This document shows, piece after piece, positions 9,452 through 18,726 of a DNA stretch of 44,872 nt (the stretch's first letter is position 1; the number at the start of each line of letters is the position of its first letter). Made by a program: the position numbers and the translations under genes. The stretch spans positions 5,239-50,110 of the forward strand of contig PATE01000090.1 of NCBI GenBank assembly GCA_002712305.1, written 5' to 3'. Origin of the DNA: Gemmatimonadota bacterium. Lineage in GTDB: Bacteria > Latescibacterota > UBA2968 > UBA8231. A model generated the notes under the pieces. The model saw nothing but the letters and a program-made list of their open reading frames with translations, had not been told where the DNA came from and made no database searches.

Positions 9452-10786
9452 TCAGCCAAAATGACCGGACACTTTCCCGCCGCGCTCGATCATCCTGTCC
9501 AGGGCATTCATGTTGATCATCAGTTGTCGTGGATGATGGAAATTGCCGAGACGGCTCGTGTGTTCCCTATAGGTCACGAATCTGTCGGCGTAGAGAATCC
9601 ACAAGGGGTGACCGTACTGTCTGAGCGGGAATTTCTCGAGGACGTAGGTATACATCTTTGAGAACCAGTCTTTCGCCCACTGAGCGCCCGTGTGTTCAAT
9701 GACGCACATTGTGCCGATGAGAATTTCCTCCTGGAGCCAGAGCGCCTTGCCTGTGTTCCATACGCTCTTGTCCACATGCGTTATTCCGAGCATGAGACCG
9801 CCGTACACATCGTCCCACATGACCTCGATGTGACGTCTCAACAGATCTGCGGCACGGTTGAAGAGAGCCTTGTCCTTACGTCGTAGGGCCTCGAACAACA
9901 CCATCCAGAGGGTTTCGGGCGCGTGCCCGAAAACAAGCTGGCCGTGGTCGCTTTGGATCCGGGACATGTCGTGATTGATGTTCTCGTTGATCAAATCGTA
10001 GGCCGGGTTATAGTGGTAATCCATGACAGCCTCGACGGCGCGGTCATTGATCGCTTTCAATTCGGGATCGTCGCGTTTTTCAAGCATCTGCGTCGTTGAG
10101 CGCAGCAAGACGAACCAGTGGCCGAGCTTACGTGGGCTGACGACCTCGGGTGACGTCTCTGTCTTCGGAAGATTTCCGTAATTTGGGCGGTGGTCGTAGA
10201 TATCGAGGCACTTGAGGATGATTCTCTTCGCCATATCCCAGTACTGGTCCTCGCCCGATGCTTGCGAGAATTCCTGAAGACCATTCGCGACAAACATATC
10301 GCCATAGAATATCTGAGCCGGGCCGGTCAGCGGCTCGCCCTCGCGCGTGAACTGCGACGGCAAAAGTTCCGGGCCGAGCGGATTGTGTTTCATGATAAAA
10401 TCGACGGACATGCGCGCCACGTTGACGTAGTCGGGATCGTTTCTGACTGAGTTGTACAGATAGGACATAACCCAGATCCCGCGACCCTCGAACCAGGCAT
10501 TCTTGTTCGTGTTGATCTTGGTACCATCACGATCGAGGGAGGTTGTGAAGCCACCGAATTCTCGATCGACACAGAACCTGTCGTGAAAAGAGAGATAGTC
10601 GTCGAAGAGCCAGTAGCGGTGTTCCTCTCTCAGCTTGTCGAGGGTTTTACCCGCGAGCATACCGCCATCGGTGACCGATGGCGCCTCGGGAGTAGCGTTC
10701 ACAACGGGTGATGCTGATGCGCATGACCAGCCTGCCGCCGCGGCTGATGCGGCTGATGCGGCTCCGATGAACGTTCGTCGTTTCAT
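9452..10786 (-). CDS. N-acylglucosamine 2-epimerase (AGE)-like (alpha/alpha)6-barrel protein with Tat-like signal
   Basis: MKRRTFIGAASAASAAAAGWSCA signal; GGFTTSLDRDGT, NKNAWFEGRGIWVMSYLYN, GHAPETLWMVLFEALRR, KALWLQEE, AKDWFSKMYTYV. Confidence 0.82.
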   Translation of the reverse strand: MKRRTFIGAASAASAAAAGWSCASASPVVNATPEAPSVTDGGMLAGKTLDKLREEHRYWLFDDYLSFHDRFCVDREFGGFTTSLDRDGTKINTNKNAWFEGRGIWVMSYLYNSVRNDPDYVNVARMSVDFIMKHNPLGPELLPSQFTREGEPLTGPAQIFYGDMFVANGLQEFSQASGEDQYWDMAKRIILKCLDIYDHRPNYGNLPKTETSPEVVSPRKLGHWFVLLRSTTQMLEKRDDPELKAINDRAVEAVMDYHYNPAYDLINENINHDMSRIQSDHGQLVFGHAPETLWMVLFEALRRKDKALFNRAADLLRRHIEVMWDDVYGGLMLGITHVDKSVWNTGKALWLQEEILIGTMCVIEHTGAQWAKDWFSKMYTYVLEKFPLRQYGHPLWILYADRFVTYREHTSRLGNFHHPRQLMINMNALDRMIERGGKVSGHFG

Positions 10787-11033
10787 TGCGACCTCGCATT
10801 GAGTTGTCTTGAAGCCTCGCCCAGTCATCGAGAAGCGCCGCCCGGTCAGCTGGTACAAGCTAACGCCGAAGCGGCGCGACGAGTTGAAGCAGCCGGAGGT
10901 CCCCTGCAACCCTCAGGGCGCAGCCATCGTGTTTCGCTGATGGGACGTTCCATCCGAGCTGTACGGATGCGCTGTTTCACTTTTTTCCGTACCGTGTTTG
11001 CTCGGCGTGATATCGTGCTCCCCACCTCATCGG

Positions 11034-13328
11034 ATGTCTCCCATGCGACTCGGCTCGCCTTCCTGCCTTCTGGCCCTTCTCCAGGTAGCGCTCCTGTCCG
11101 CCACCTCTCTGGCGCAGATTCCCGACCATCCCCTCGCCGGCTATGCAGATCACCACAGTATACAGCCAGGTCAGGTCATGCAATTCATGGTCAGCAGCGA
11201 GGCCCCACAATATGAAGCGCAACTGGTGCGCCTCATCCACGGGGACACGAATCCTCTCGGACCGGGATTCCGCGAGCAGGAGATTGACGCTTCGTTCAAC
11301 GGACCACACGAAGGTCGCCTGCAGCCTCTTGAAAACGGCTCCAGTGTCGTGGTGCCCGATCACCCGGCCCTCGATGTAACCGGCAGTTTCAGTCTGGTCG
11401 CCTGGATTTACCCCACGTCACCCGGTTCGGGAACCCAGGCCATCATCAGCAAGTGGTCGGCAGCGGATCGGAGTGGCTACGCTCTTCGTCTCGAAGAGGA
11501 CGGCAGCGTCGGGCTGCTCTTTGGCGACGGCACTGATGAGACGAACGTGCGAACCGGTGCCTCCATCCCCGTGTACCTGCGCTCGGAGAAAGCCTACCCC
11601 GTCGGCGATCCGCTGCACAGCTCGCTGTGGCTGCTGGCGGCGGCCACCTTCGACGCCACCACAGGCATCGCCTCCGTCTACCAACTGCCCCGCACCGTCT
11701 GGCCGGACCACCCGGCGGCCGGAACCGCGAGCATTGAGACCGGCGCTCACGCCGTGGCAGACAACAACCTGTCTCTGAGAATTGCGGCGACGCCGGGTCT
11801 GAGTGATGCGGCGACGAGCGAGCATTTCAATGGAAAGATCGAAGCCCCCCGCATCTACGATCGAGCCTTGACGGCAGATGAGATCGCCGGCCTGCTACAG
11901 GGTCAGATTCCCGCCGCTCCGGTTGCCGCCTGGGACTTCTCGCGGCGGATCCAGACCCGACAGATAGAGGACACCTCGGGCAACGAGTTGCACGGGCACA
12001 CCCGGCAGCTTCCCAAACGCGCCGTGACCGGGCACAATTGGGACGGCACCGAAATGGACTTCAAGCGGGCCCCGGAGCAGTACGGCGCCATTCACTTTCA
12101 CGACGACGATCTCGACGACGCGGGCTGGTCCCGGTCCTTCGAGTATGAGGTGCCGCACGACTTGAAAAGCGCTGTTTACGCCGCCCGGCTCCGTGCGGGG
12201 GACGACGAGGATTATATCCCCTTCTTCGTGCGCCCCCCCGCGGGGACAGCGACTTCCGAGGTGGCTTTTCTCGTGCCCACCTTCAGCTACCTCGCCTACG
12301 CCAACGGTTTCGGCATGGGCGGCGATCAATTGTTGAGTCTCTACGACAAACACTCCGATGGCAGCGGCGTCACCTACTCTTCTCGCCTGGTACCGATTCT
12401 CAACATGCGGCCCAAACTCAGCCTGGATTGGGAAGAGATGACCTTGCCCCATCAGTTCACCGCCGACCTGCACCTGGTCGACTGGCTGGAGCACATGGGC
12501 CACAGCTACGACGTCATCACCGACGAGGATCTCCATTGGGAAGGGACGGATCTGCTTTCCCCGTACCGTGTGGTCATCACCGGGTCCCACCCCGAATATT
12601 GGTCCGAGCAGATGCTGGACGCGCTCGCCGATTACCTCAATCAGGGGGGTCGATTAATGTATCTGGGGGGAAACGGCTTCTACTGGGTGACGAATATGGA
12701 TCCGGTGCAGAGACACACGGTTGAAATCCGTCGCTGGGGAGGCACCCAGACCTGGGGTGCCCAGCCCGGGGAGCACTACTTGAGTACCACGGGTGAGATG
12801 GGTGGTCTGTGGCGCGCACGGGGTCGGGCCCCACAGCGGCTCGTGGGCGTAGGCTTCACCGCCCAGGGCCCGGGCCAGGGCGTGCCCTTTACACGCCAGC
12901 CGGGCAGCTTCGACCCACGCGCCAGCTTTATCTTCGAGGGTGTCGGTGATGACGAGCTCATTGGCGATATACCCAGCCTGGTCATGAGGCACGGCGCCTC
13001 GAGCTTCGAGCTCGACCGCATGGATTTCCAGCTCGGCACGCCACCCCACGCCCTGCTGCTGGCGACGGCCTCCGGTCACCCGGAGCAGTATGTTCACGTG
13101 ATCGAGCAGGTCTACCAGTCCAACCTGGGTCCGGTGGATACGCTCGTGAAATCCGACATGGTCTATTTCGAATACCCGGCAGGCGGAGCCGTATTCGCGG
13201 TGGGGTCAATTGGTTGGGATGGTTGCCTGTCCTATAACGACTACGACAACAACGTCTCCCGCATCACTGATAATGTGCTGCGCCGATTCCGCTCGGATCA
13301 CAGTGACAGGCAACAGAAAGCCCCGTGA
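11034..13328 (+). CDS. Exported N,N-dimethylformamidase large-subunit-like protein with LamG/pentraxin-like domain
   Basis: Signal MRLGSPSCLLALLQVALLSATSLAQ; LamG-like VVVPDHPALDVTGSFSLVAWIYPT...FNGKIEAPRIYDRALTADEIAGL; DMFase-like VAFLVPTFSYLAYAN, YDVITDEDLHWEG, VVITGSHPEYWSEQMLDALADYLNQGGRLMYLGGNGFYW. Confidence 0.82.
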   Translation: MSPMRLGSPSCLLALLQVALLSATSLAQIPDHPLAGYADHHSIQPGQVMQFMVSSEAPQYEAQLVRLIHGDTNPLGPGFREQEIDASFNGPHEGRLQPLENGSSVVVPDHPALDVTGSFSLVAWIYPTSPGSGTQAIISKWSAADRSGYALRLEEDGSVGLLFGDGTDETNVRTGASIPVYLRSEKAYPVGDPLHSSLWLLAAATFDATTGIASVYQLPRTVWPDHPAAGTASIETGAHAVADNNLSLRIAATPGLSDAATSEHFNGKIEAPRIYDRALTADEIAGLLQGQIPAAPVAAWDFSRRIQTRQIEDTSGNELHGHTRQLPKRAVTGHNWDGTEMDFKRAPEQYGAIHFHDDDLDDAGWSRSFEYEVPHDLKSAVYAARLRAGDDEDYIPFFVRPPAGTATSEVAFLVPTFSYLAYANGFGMGGDQLLSLYDKHSDGSGVTYSSRLVPILNMRPKLSLDWEEMTLPHQFTADLHLVDWLEHMGHSYDVITDEDLHWEGTDLLSPYRVVITGSHPEYWSEQMLDALADYLNQGGRLMYLGGNGFYWVTNMDPVQRHTVEIRRWGGTQTWGAQPGEHYLSTTGEMGGLWRARGRAPQRLVGVGFTAQGPGQGVPFTRQPGSFDPRASFIFEGVGDDELIGDIPSLVMRHGASSFELDRMDFQLGTPPHALLLATASGHPEQYVHVIEQVYQSNLGPVDTLVKSDMVYFEYPAGGAVFAVGSIGWDGCLSYNDYDNNVSRITDNVLRRFRSDHSDRQQKAP

Positions 13329-13350
13329 ACGGCGAACCGTTCACAGGGCT
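13319..13350. terminator. Strong hairpin, probable bidirectional terminator between convergent genes
   Basis: AGCCC-c-GTGAACGG-cgaa-CCGTTCAC-a-GGGCT: 13 bp with one mismatch; minus-strand loop is TTCG followed by CTTTCTGTTG; overlaps the stop codon at 13326-13328. Confidence 0.7.
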
Positions 13351-13396
13351 GTAGTGCTGACGACAAATGGCGATAGACCGCCATTAGACGGCTATA

Positions 13397-14539
13397 TCAG
13401 AAGAGCAACTGCAACTGGGCGCGCACCGCGATCTGCGGATCGTCGCCGTTCAACTGGGCACTCGACAGACCTATGCCCGAGCTGAACTCGCCCCCATTGA
13501 GGCCCGGCACGCCGCTCGGATTCTGCGGCTCGAGGACATAGACGACGTCCGTCGTGAGCTTGGCGCTGTGCTTGTTCAGATAGTAGTTGAACCCCGCCGT
13601 CAAGGCGGTGACGGCATCGGCCGCGTCGTCATCGATCTGGTCGAGGCGAACGTAGGGCTGCAGCTGTGGGCTGAGACTGAACCCCGCCTGGGCAAGAATC
13701 CCGAGTTGGCTGCGATCGTCGGTGTCACCACTGGCCCCGATCACCGCACCCAGGAGTGACAGATTGCCGGTCTTCACGATGCCGTCTACAGTCCAGGCGA
13801 GCAGTTCGTCGGCGCCCTCGCCCTCCTGGCTCTCGATATGGACGGCCCCTGAGACGAAGGCAGCGAAGTCGTCGCCGTGGGCGACCAGGTCCTTCATCTG
13901 GCCCCACTCGCCGGCGAGGTTGCTCTGGGCGCGCAGAGTAACGGCGTATTCGGCGGGATCCGTGGTGGCACCCGAGGAGTTCGTGTTCGCCCCGTCACTG
14001 AAGGCGACCCTCAGCTTGAGTGCATCTGACGGAGACAGGCCGAGTTGGATCTGCTCGGCCCGATTGAGAGTAAAGAACTCGGTGGTCAGCCCACGGTCGA
14101 CCGCGAGCTGTCGCTTCGAGGACAGCAGCTCCTCGTAGAGGAAGGGCAGCTTGAAGCGGCCCGCCGTGACCGTCATTCCATTGCCGAACTCGTAGCCCAC
14201 GTAGGCATCTTCGAGGAAGGTGTTACCACTGCTGCGGCTATGGGCCATCACCAGATCGTACTCGAGAGCCGGAGAGGCCAGGTGGCCACTGAGGGCCAGC
14301 TTGGCTCGACGGATCTCGAAACCGTCCAGATTCGTCTCGTCGCGGGCGTCACTCGTGTTGAACACGAAGCGCTGCTGATACTGGCCGCCTATGTTCAGTT
14401 TGTGACCGCTTCCCGACAGGAAGTGCTTCTTGCCATCGTGTCCTGCCCGCGGCTCGTCGGCCGTCGCCGGCATTGTCATACCGACTGCCAGCAAGGCAGT
14501 GGCCAGGGCCGTCGACAGACCTCTAACTCGATTCTGCAT
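13397..14539 (-). CDS. Phosphate-selective porin O/P-like outer-membrane beta-barrel protein
   Basis: Signal MQNRVRGLSTALATALLAVGMTMPATADE; DGFEIRRAKLALSGHLASPALEYDLVM, FLEDAYVGYEFGNGMTVTAGRFKLPFLYEELLSS; ends in Phe (AQLQLLF). Confidence 0.88.
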   Translation of the reverse strand: MQNRVRGLSTALATALLAVGMTMPATADEPRAGHDGKKHFLSGSGHKLNIGGQYQQRFVFNTSDARDETNLDGFEIRRAKLALSGHLASPALEYDLVMAHSRSSGNTFLEDAYVGYEFGNGMTVTAGRFKLPFLYEELLSSKRQLAVDRGLTTEFFTLNRAEQIQLGLSPSDALKLRVAFSDGANTNSSGATTDPAEYAVTLRAQSNLAGEWGQMKDLVAHGDDFAAFVSGAVHIESQEGEGADELLAWTVDGIVKTGNLSLLGAVIGASGDTDDRSQLGILAQAGFSLSPQLQPYVRLDQIDDDAADAVTALTAGFNYYLNKHSAKLTTDVVYVLEPQNPSGVPGLNGGEFSSGIGLSSAQLNGDDPQIAVRAQLQLLF

Positions 14540-14636
14540 GTACTCTCTGCTCCGCTTTCTTTGGGGGACCGGGTCGATCGTTGTGCACCGAGTTGCGAAA
14601 CCATCTGCGCCACGTGAACGTCGTTACGTGACCAAG

Positions 14637-14683
14637 TCACAATCGGATGCGAATCTACATCACAATCGATTGCGATTCGCAAT
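14637..14683. promoter_or_regulatory. Tandem direct repeats and palindromes upstream of the porin gene, candidate operator
   Basis: TCACAATCGGATGCGAATC (14637-14655) and TCACAATCGATTGCGATTC (14660-14678), 16/19 identical, 23-bp period; palindrome ATTGCGA-T-TCGCAAT at 14669-14683; CAATCGATTG at 14663-14672. Confidence 0.55.
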
Positions 14684-14868
14684 ATAGCTACAGCAATGCG
14701 TTTCCACCCGGGCTGGTTTCGCCAAGGATCCACATCACCGCCTGAAGAGTGCGGTCTGAGACGTCGTCAGCTCATGAAGAAGCGCGCAGACGTGGCAGTC
14801 GCTGTGCTCGTCCAGCGGGGCGAGTGTGCCATGAGACAGGACAACACCCAGCGCCAGGAGTGGACGGG

Positions 14869-15187
14869 CGAATCGATGTTCTGATCAACAATGCAGGTTC
14901 CAATCGGATCAACAAACCACCGGAGAAGACCTCGCTGGCAGAGTGGAAATCGGTGATCGACACGAACATTACCGGGACCTTTCTGTGCTGCCGCCAGGCG
15001 GGCAAGGTCATGATCCCTCAGAAAAAAGGAAGAGGGATTGAGGGACAAGGTGCTGGATATGATCCCGATGGAAAAACTGGGTGGTCTTGAGGAGCTGTGC
15101 GGTTTCCTCCTCTATCTGGCCACCAACAAAACAGGCTCTATGAACGGCACGACCATCCCGATGGATGGAGAAAATTCCCTCTGGTAG
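14869..15187 (+). pseudogene. Short-chain dehydrogenase/reductase remnant with internal deletion and missing N-terminus
   Basis: GRIDVLINNAGSNRINKPPEKTSLAEWKSVIDTNITGTFLCCRQAGKVMIPQKKGR, then in another frame LRDKVLDMIPMEKLGGLEELCGFLLYLATNKTGSMNGTTIPMDGENSLW*; YxxxK region absent. Confidence 0.8.
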
Positions 15188-15246
15188 GTCGAGCAGCGGT
15201 AGGACGCCTGACTCACCCTTGTGAGTTTGGTCCGGTCCTATCCGCA

Positions 15247-16110
15247 TCAGCCTTTGACGGCGCCGACGGTCATTCCCTTCGTGATCTGCTCCTGTAGAAT
15301 CACGTAACAGAGCAATGTGGGCAGCATCACGATGACGAGGCCCGCAAAGAGGGCGCCGAAGTCGACTTCGTAAAACTGCACGAACTGCAGCACAGCGATG
15401 CCCAGGGGCATGGTGCGCAGGTGGGACGAAGACAGCAGCACCAAAGCGAGGATGTATTCGTTCCAGATCGAGATAAAGGTGAAAATGCCGACCGTCGTGA
15501 GTCCTGGTTTGGCCAGGGGCAGCATGATGCGCCAGTAGAGGGAGAAATGACCGCATCCATCCATGACACCGGCTTCCATGATCTCCGTGGGAATCGTGCG
15601 GAAGAAGGCCGTGAGCACGAAGACCGTGAAGGGGATGCCGAAGGCTGCATACACAACGATGAGCCCCAGATGGGAGTCGAGGAGGCCAAGACTCTTTACC
15701 AGGAAGAACAGGGGCACAATTCCGAGGAAAAGGGGGAACATCATCCCCGCCAGAAATCCGTAGTAGAGGATTCCCTGGGCACGGAAGCGATACTTCGCCA
15801 GCGAATAACTCGCCATGGAGCCGACGAAGAGCTGTACGAGAAGTGTCGAGATCGTGACGAAGAGCGAATTCCAGAAAAAGTCACCGATGCGGGCTTCACT
15901 CCAGGCCTCGACAAAGTTGTCGAGCTTCCACTCCACAGGCAGTGACCAGGCGCTGGCGAACAATTCGGACGTCGGCTTGAAGGCGGTATAGAGAAGCCAC
16001 ACCATGGGAAATACAACGATCACACCGTAGACGACGAAGATGATCTGCGTGATCGTCTTGCGACCATGCTCACCGAGTCGCTCAAGAATGCTCGTGCTGC
16101 TGAGACTCAT
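15247..16110 (-). CDS. ABC sugar transporter permease (MalG/CUT1-like)
   Basis: Multiple TM segments; EAA-like loop FRTIPTEIMEAGVMDGCGHFSLYWRIMLPLAKPGL; start overlaps the upstream stop (TGATG). Confidence 0.92.
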   Translation of the reverse strand: MSLSSTSILERLGEHGRKTITQIIFVVYGVIVVFPMVWLLYTAFKPTSELFASAWSLPVEWKLDNFVEAWSEARIGDFFWNSLFVTISTLLVQLFVGSMASYSLAKYRFRAQGILYYGFLAGMMFPLFLGIVPLFFLVKSLGLLDSHLGLIVVYAAFGIPFTVFVLTAFFRTIPTEIMEAGVMDGCGHFSLYWRIMLPLAKPGLTTVGIFTFISIWNEYILALVLLSSSHLRTMPLGIAVLQFVQFYEVDFGALFAGLVIVMLPTLLCYVILQEQITKGMTVGAVKG

Positions 16111-16991
16111 CAGTATTCGATCGCTTCCTTGCGTTGCAGATACAGCGACAGTAGGGCCAGGGAGAAGGTGATGATGAACAGACTCATGGCGATGGTCGTC
16201 GCGTAGCCGAACTTCCCGAGTTCAAAGGCATTCTCGTAGATGTAGGTTGCCAGGGTCTCCGTGGCTCGATCCGGTCCGCCATCGGTCATGATGCGTACCA
16301 GGTCGAAAGTGCCAAAACCATTCAGAAGCAGAAACACGACGGTGACCTTCATCATTTCCGACAGCAGCGGGAAGGTGACGTGGCGGAAGGACTGCATCTC
16401 ACCAGCGCCGTCGATCTTTGCCGCGTCGTAGTAGTCGTCGGGGATGCCCTCGATCGCTGAGATGTAGAGGACCATATAGAAACCCACGGCAGCCCAGACC
16501 TTTACGGCGACAACACACCATCGCGCCCAGTCCGGATCACCGAGCCAGGATGGCAGAGCCGTCAGGCCAAGGAGGCGCAGGAAGTTGGAGAGGATGCCGA
16601 ATTCCGGATTGAGAGCAAACCACCACAACACAGCGATGGCGACCTGTGAAATCAGATTCGGGAAGAAATACGTGATGCGAAAGACCCGGGCGCCGGCGAC
16701 GAGTTTGCGCGTGACAGCGACAGCGAAATAGAGCGCCATGACCGGCACGATGAGGCCCGTACAGACGGTAAAGAAGGCGGTGTTGTACAGCGCTTTCCAG
16801 AAGAACGGATCGCCAAACATGCGCTCAAAGTTGCCGAGCCCGACGAATTCCAGCTGCAGGGACACGCCACGCCATTTGGCAAAACTGACACCGAAAGCCA
16901 GTGCATACGGCACGACGAGAAAGGTCACGTAGAACAGGAGGGCAGGCAGCACAAAGAGCCAACCCGCACGGGCGCTGGTCTGCAGCTTCAT
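16110..16991 (-). CDS. ABC sugar transporter permease (MalF/CUT1-like)
   Basis: Multiple TM segments; EAA-like loop IEGIPDDYYDAAKIDGAGEMQSFRHVTFPLLSEM; ATGA overlap with the upstream gene. Confidence 0.92.
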   Translation of the reverse strand: MKLQTSARAGWLFVLPALLFYVTFLVVPYALAFGVSFAKWRGVSLQLEFVGLGNFERMFGDPFFWKALYNTAFFTVCTGLIVPVMALYFAVAVTRKLVAGARVFRITYFFPNLISQVAIAVLWWFALNPEFGILSNFLRLLGLTALPSWLGDPDWARWCVVAVKVWAAVGFYMVLYISAIEGIPDDYYDAAKIDGAGEMQSFRHVTFPLLSEMMKVTVVFLLLNGFGTFDLVRIMTDGGPDRATETLATYIYENAFELGKFGYATTIAMSLFIITFSLALLSLYLQRKEAIEY

Positions 16992-18352
16992 GAGGCGGCC
17001 TTCGCCGTCACGGCCCGCTCGGGTTCACTGTCGAATCGCAGCGTATCGGGATCACGACGCAGACGCTCAGCCATCGCCTCCATGCGTTCGACGAAACGCT
17101 CCGGCGTGATGTCGTGATTCAACAGGGCCCCAAGGGCATTCTCGAACTCAGTGTCCAACTCCAGGTACCAGCTTCTGAAGCGGGGGTTGAAGGTCTCGCC
17201 ACCTGCAGCCTCTACTGCGTCGAGGGCACTGCGTGTCGCGGGACGAACCTCGGCATCTTCCGTGCTACCAAGAATCGGCTGTACGGAGCCGACATTCTCG
17301 ATGAACCCCGCTGCGAGTTTGCGTGACAGCATGATGCGCAGATACTCCATGCCCCAATCGGGATGGGCCGCATCGGCTGGCACCCAGAAGGCAGGACTGG
17401 AATTGGCCTCCATCGCACCGACACCCCCCTTGCCATCGACGAAACCGGGCACGGGCATGATCCGCATCTCGAATCCATCTGGCAGGGCATTGATCATCTC
17501 CGACTCGAGCCAGGTGCCACACGGGATCATCGCTGCCTTGCCCTGGAGCCAGATCATCTGGGCTTCCGTGTGTGAGAACGACGAGGTCCCTTCGAGGATG
17601 TAGTCGCGTTCGTAGAGCTGCTGGCTCAGACGTGCTGCTTCGATCAACTCGGGGCGTGCCCAGGCGCCGGGTTGCAGCGTGTCCATGTCGTTGAGCAACT
17701 CTCCGCCGCCGAGTTTGTACACCAGGGCCAGATAGATTCCGCCGAAGTAGGTGGGATACTTTCCCTGGTGTGTCAGGGGGGCAATGCCATTGCCTGTCTT
17801 CTTGATCAACTCGCACAGAGCAAGAAACTCGTCCCATGTGGCAGGAACCTGCCATCCGTGCTCGTCAAACATGCCCTTGTTGTACCAGATGCCACTGATG
17901 TTGTAAACGATGGGCAGGAAATACTGACGGCCGTCGAACTGACCCTGTTCCAATACACCGGGGAAAAAGGTTTCGCCGAAGGTCTTGTCCGGCTGACCGT
18001 AGGCTGGGGTCTGCATGAGAGAATCGAGAGGGGCGACGAGGCCGTCCTGCAGATTCACCCAGAAATTGAGGTTGTGGATTCCCCAGAAGACATCCGGAGG
18101 GTTGCCGGCGAGAAAACGTGGCCGTGTCTGATCCCAGGCCCTGGGATTCCCCCAGACATAGGCGCTGATATCTGGGTGGGCTCTCTCGAATTCGGCGGCT
18201 GAGTCAAAGACCCACTGCATGCCGTAGCCGCCCTGGAAAAACACTCCCTCCACGACTCGGTCACCCAGCAGTTGTTTTTCATCCTCCCCGCGAAAGAAGA
18301 ACGACAGGACATAGAGCCCCGCCAGGAGGGCGACCATGATTTTCGAGCGCAT
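16988..18352 (-). CDS. ABC transporter extracellular solute-binding protein (family 1-like)
   Basis: N-terminal hydrophobic segment; PDISAYVWGN, VYNISGIWYNKGMFDEHGWQVPATWDEFLALCELIKKTG, WLQGKAAMIPCGTWLESEM; operon with two permeases. Confidence 0.9.
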   Translation of the reverse strand: MRSKIMVALLAGLYVLSFFFRGEDEKQLLGDRVVEGVFFQGGYGMQWVFDSAAEFERAHPDISAYVWGNPRAWDQTRPRFLAGNPPDVFWGIHNLNFWVNLQDGLVAPLDSLMQTPAYGQPDKTFGETFFPGVLEQGQFDGRQYFLPIVYNISGIWYNKGMFDEHGWQVPATWDEFLALCELIKKTGNGIAPLTHQGKYPTYFGGIYLALVYKLGGGELLNDMDTLQPGAWARPELIEAARLSQQLYERDYILEGTSSFSHTEAQMIWLQGKAAMIPCGTWLESEMINALPDGFEMRIMPVPGFVDGKGGVGAMEANSSPAFWVPADAAHPDWGMEYLRIMLSRKLAAGFIENVGSVQPILGSTEDAEVRPATRSALDAVEAAGGETFNPRFRSWYLELDTEFENALGALLNHDITPERFVERMEAMAERLRRDPDTLRFDSEPERAVTAKAAS

Positions 18353-18726
18353 GTGAGCTATTCTCAGACCGACGTCAGAGTCGACGTGTCCAGTGACAAC
18401 CAGCGAGGGCCAGGGCGATCGTGACGTTCAGGATGATTGCCGTAGGTGTAGTCGGTTATCGAGTCGGGTTCGTTGGGTTGCTCCAGGAATTCGCGTGACC
18501 TCCAATTTATACGAAGGGTGTCCGCAGATACAGCGAGCCCGGCCACTCGACGCTGTTCGGGTCGCCGCTGTGAGTCCTTGTCGGTAGACAGATCCGTGTG
18601 AATCCTTGTCACACCGGCGAGTTCGCCGTAGATGTTCTACTTGGCGCCCCGCGTCGAGATCTTCAATCCCTGTGTCCGACGTGGGCACACTCAGTATGGC
18701 CAGACCATCACCACTCGAGCGATCAC

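Noticed and set aside
10741-10775. Short tandem GCGGCTGAT repeat as a possible microsatellite or phase-variable tract
   Set aside because: Encodes the Ala-rich Tat signal of the AGE-like protein; 9-bp units stay in frame and only about two copies are present
14776-14884. MKKRADVAVAVLVQRGECAMRQ… as a Nudix-like N-terminus
   Set aside because: Resemblance limited to one strand motif; ORF is 36-62 aa and lacks the Nudix box
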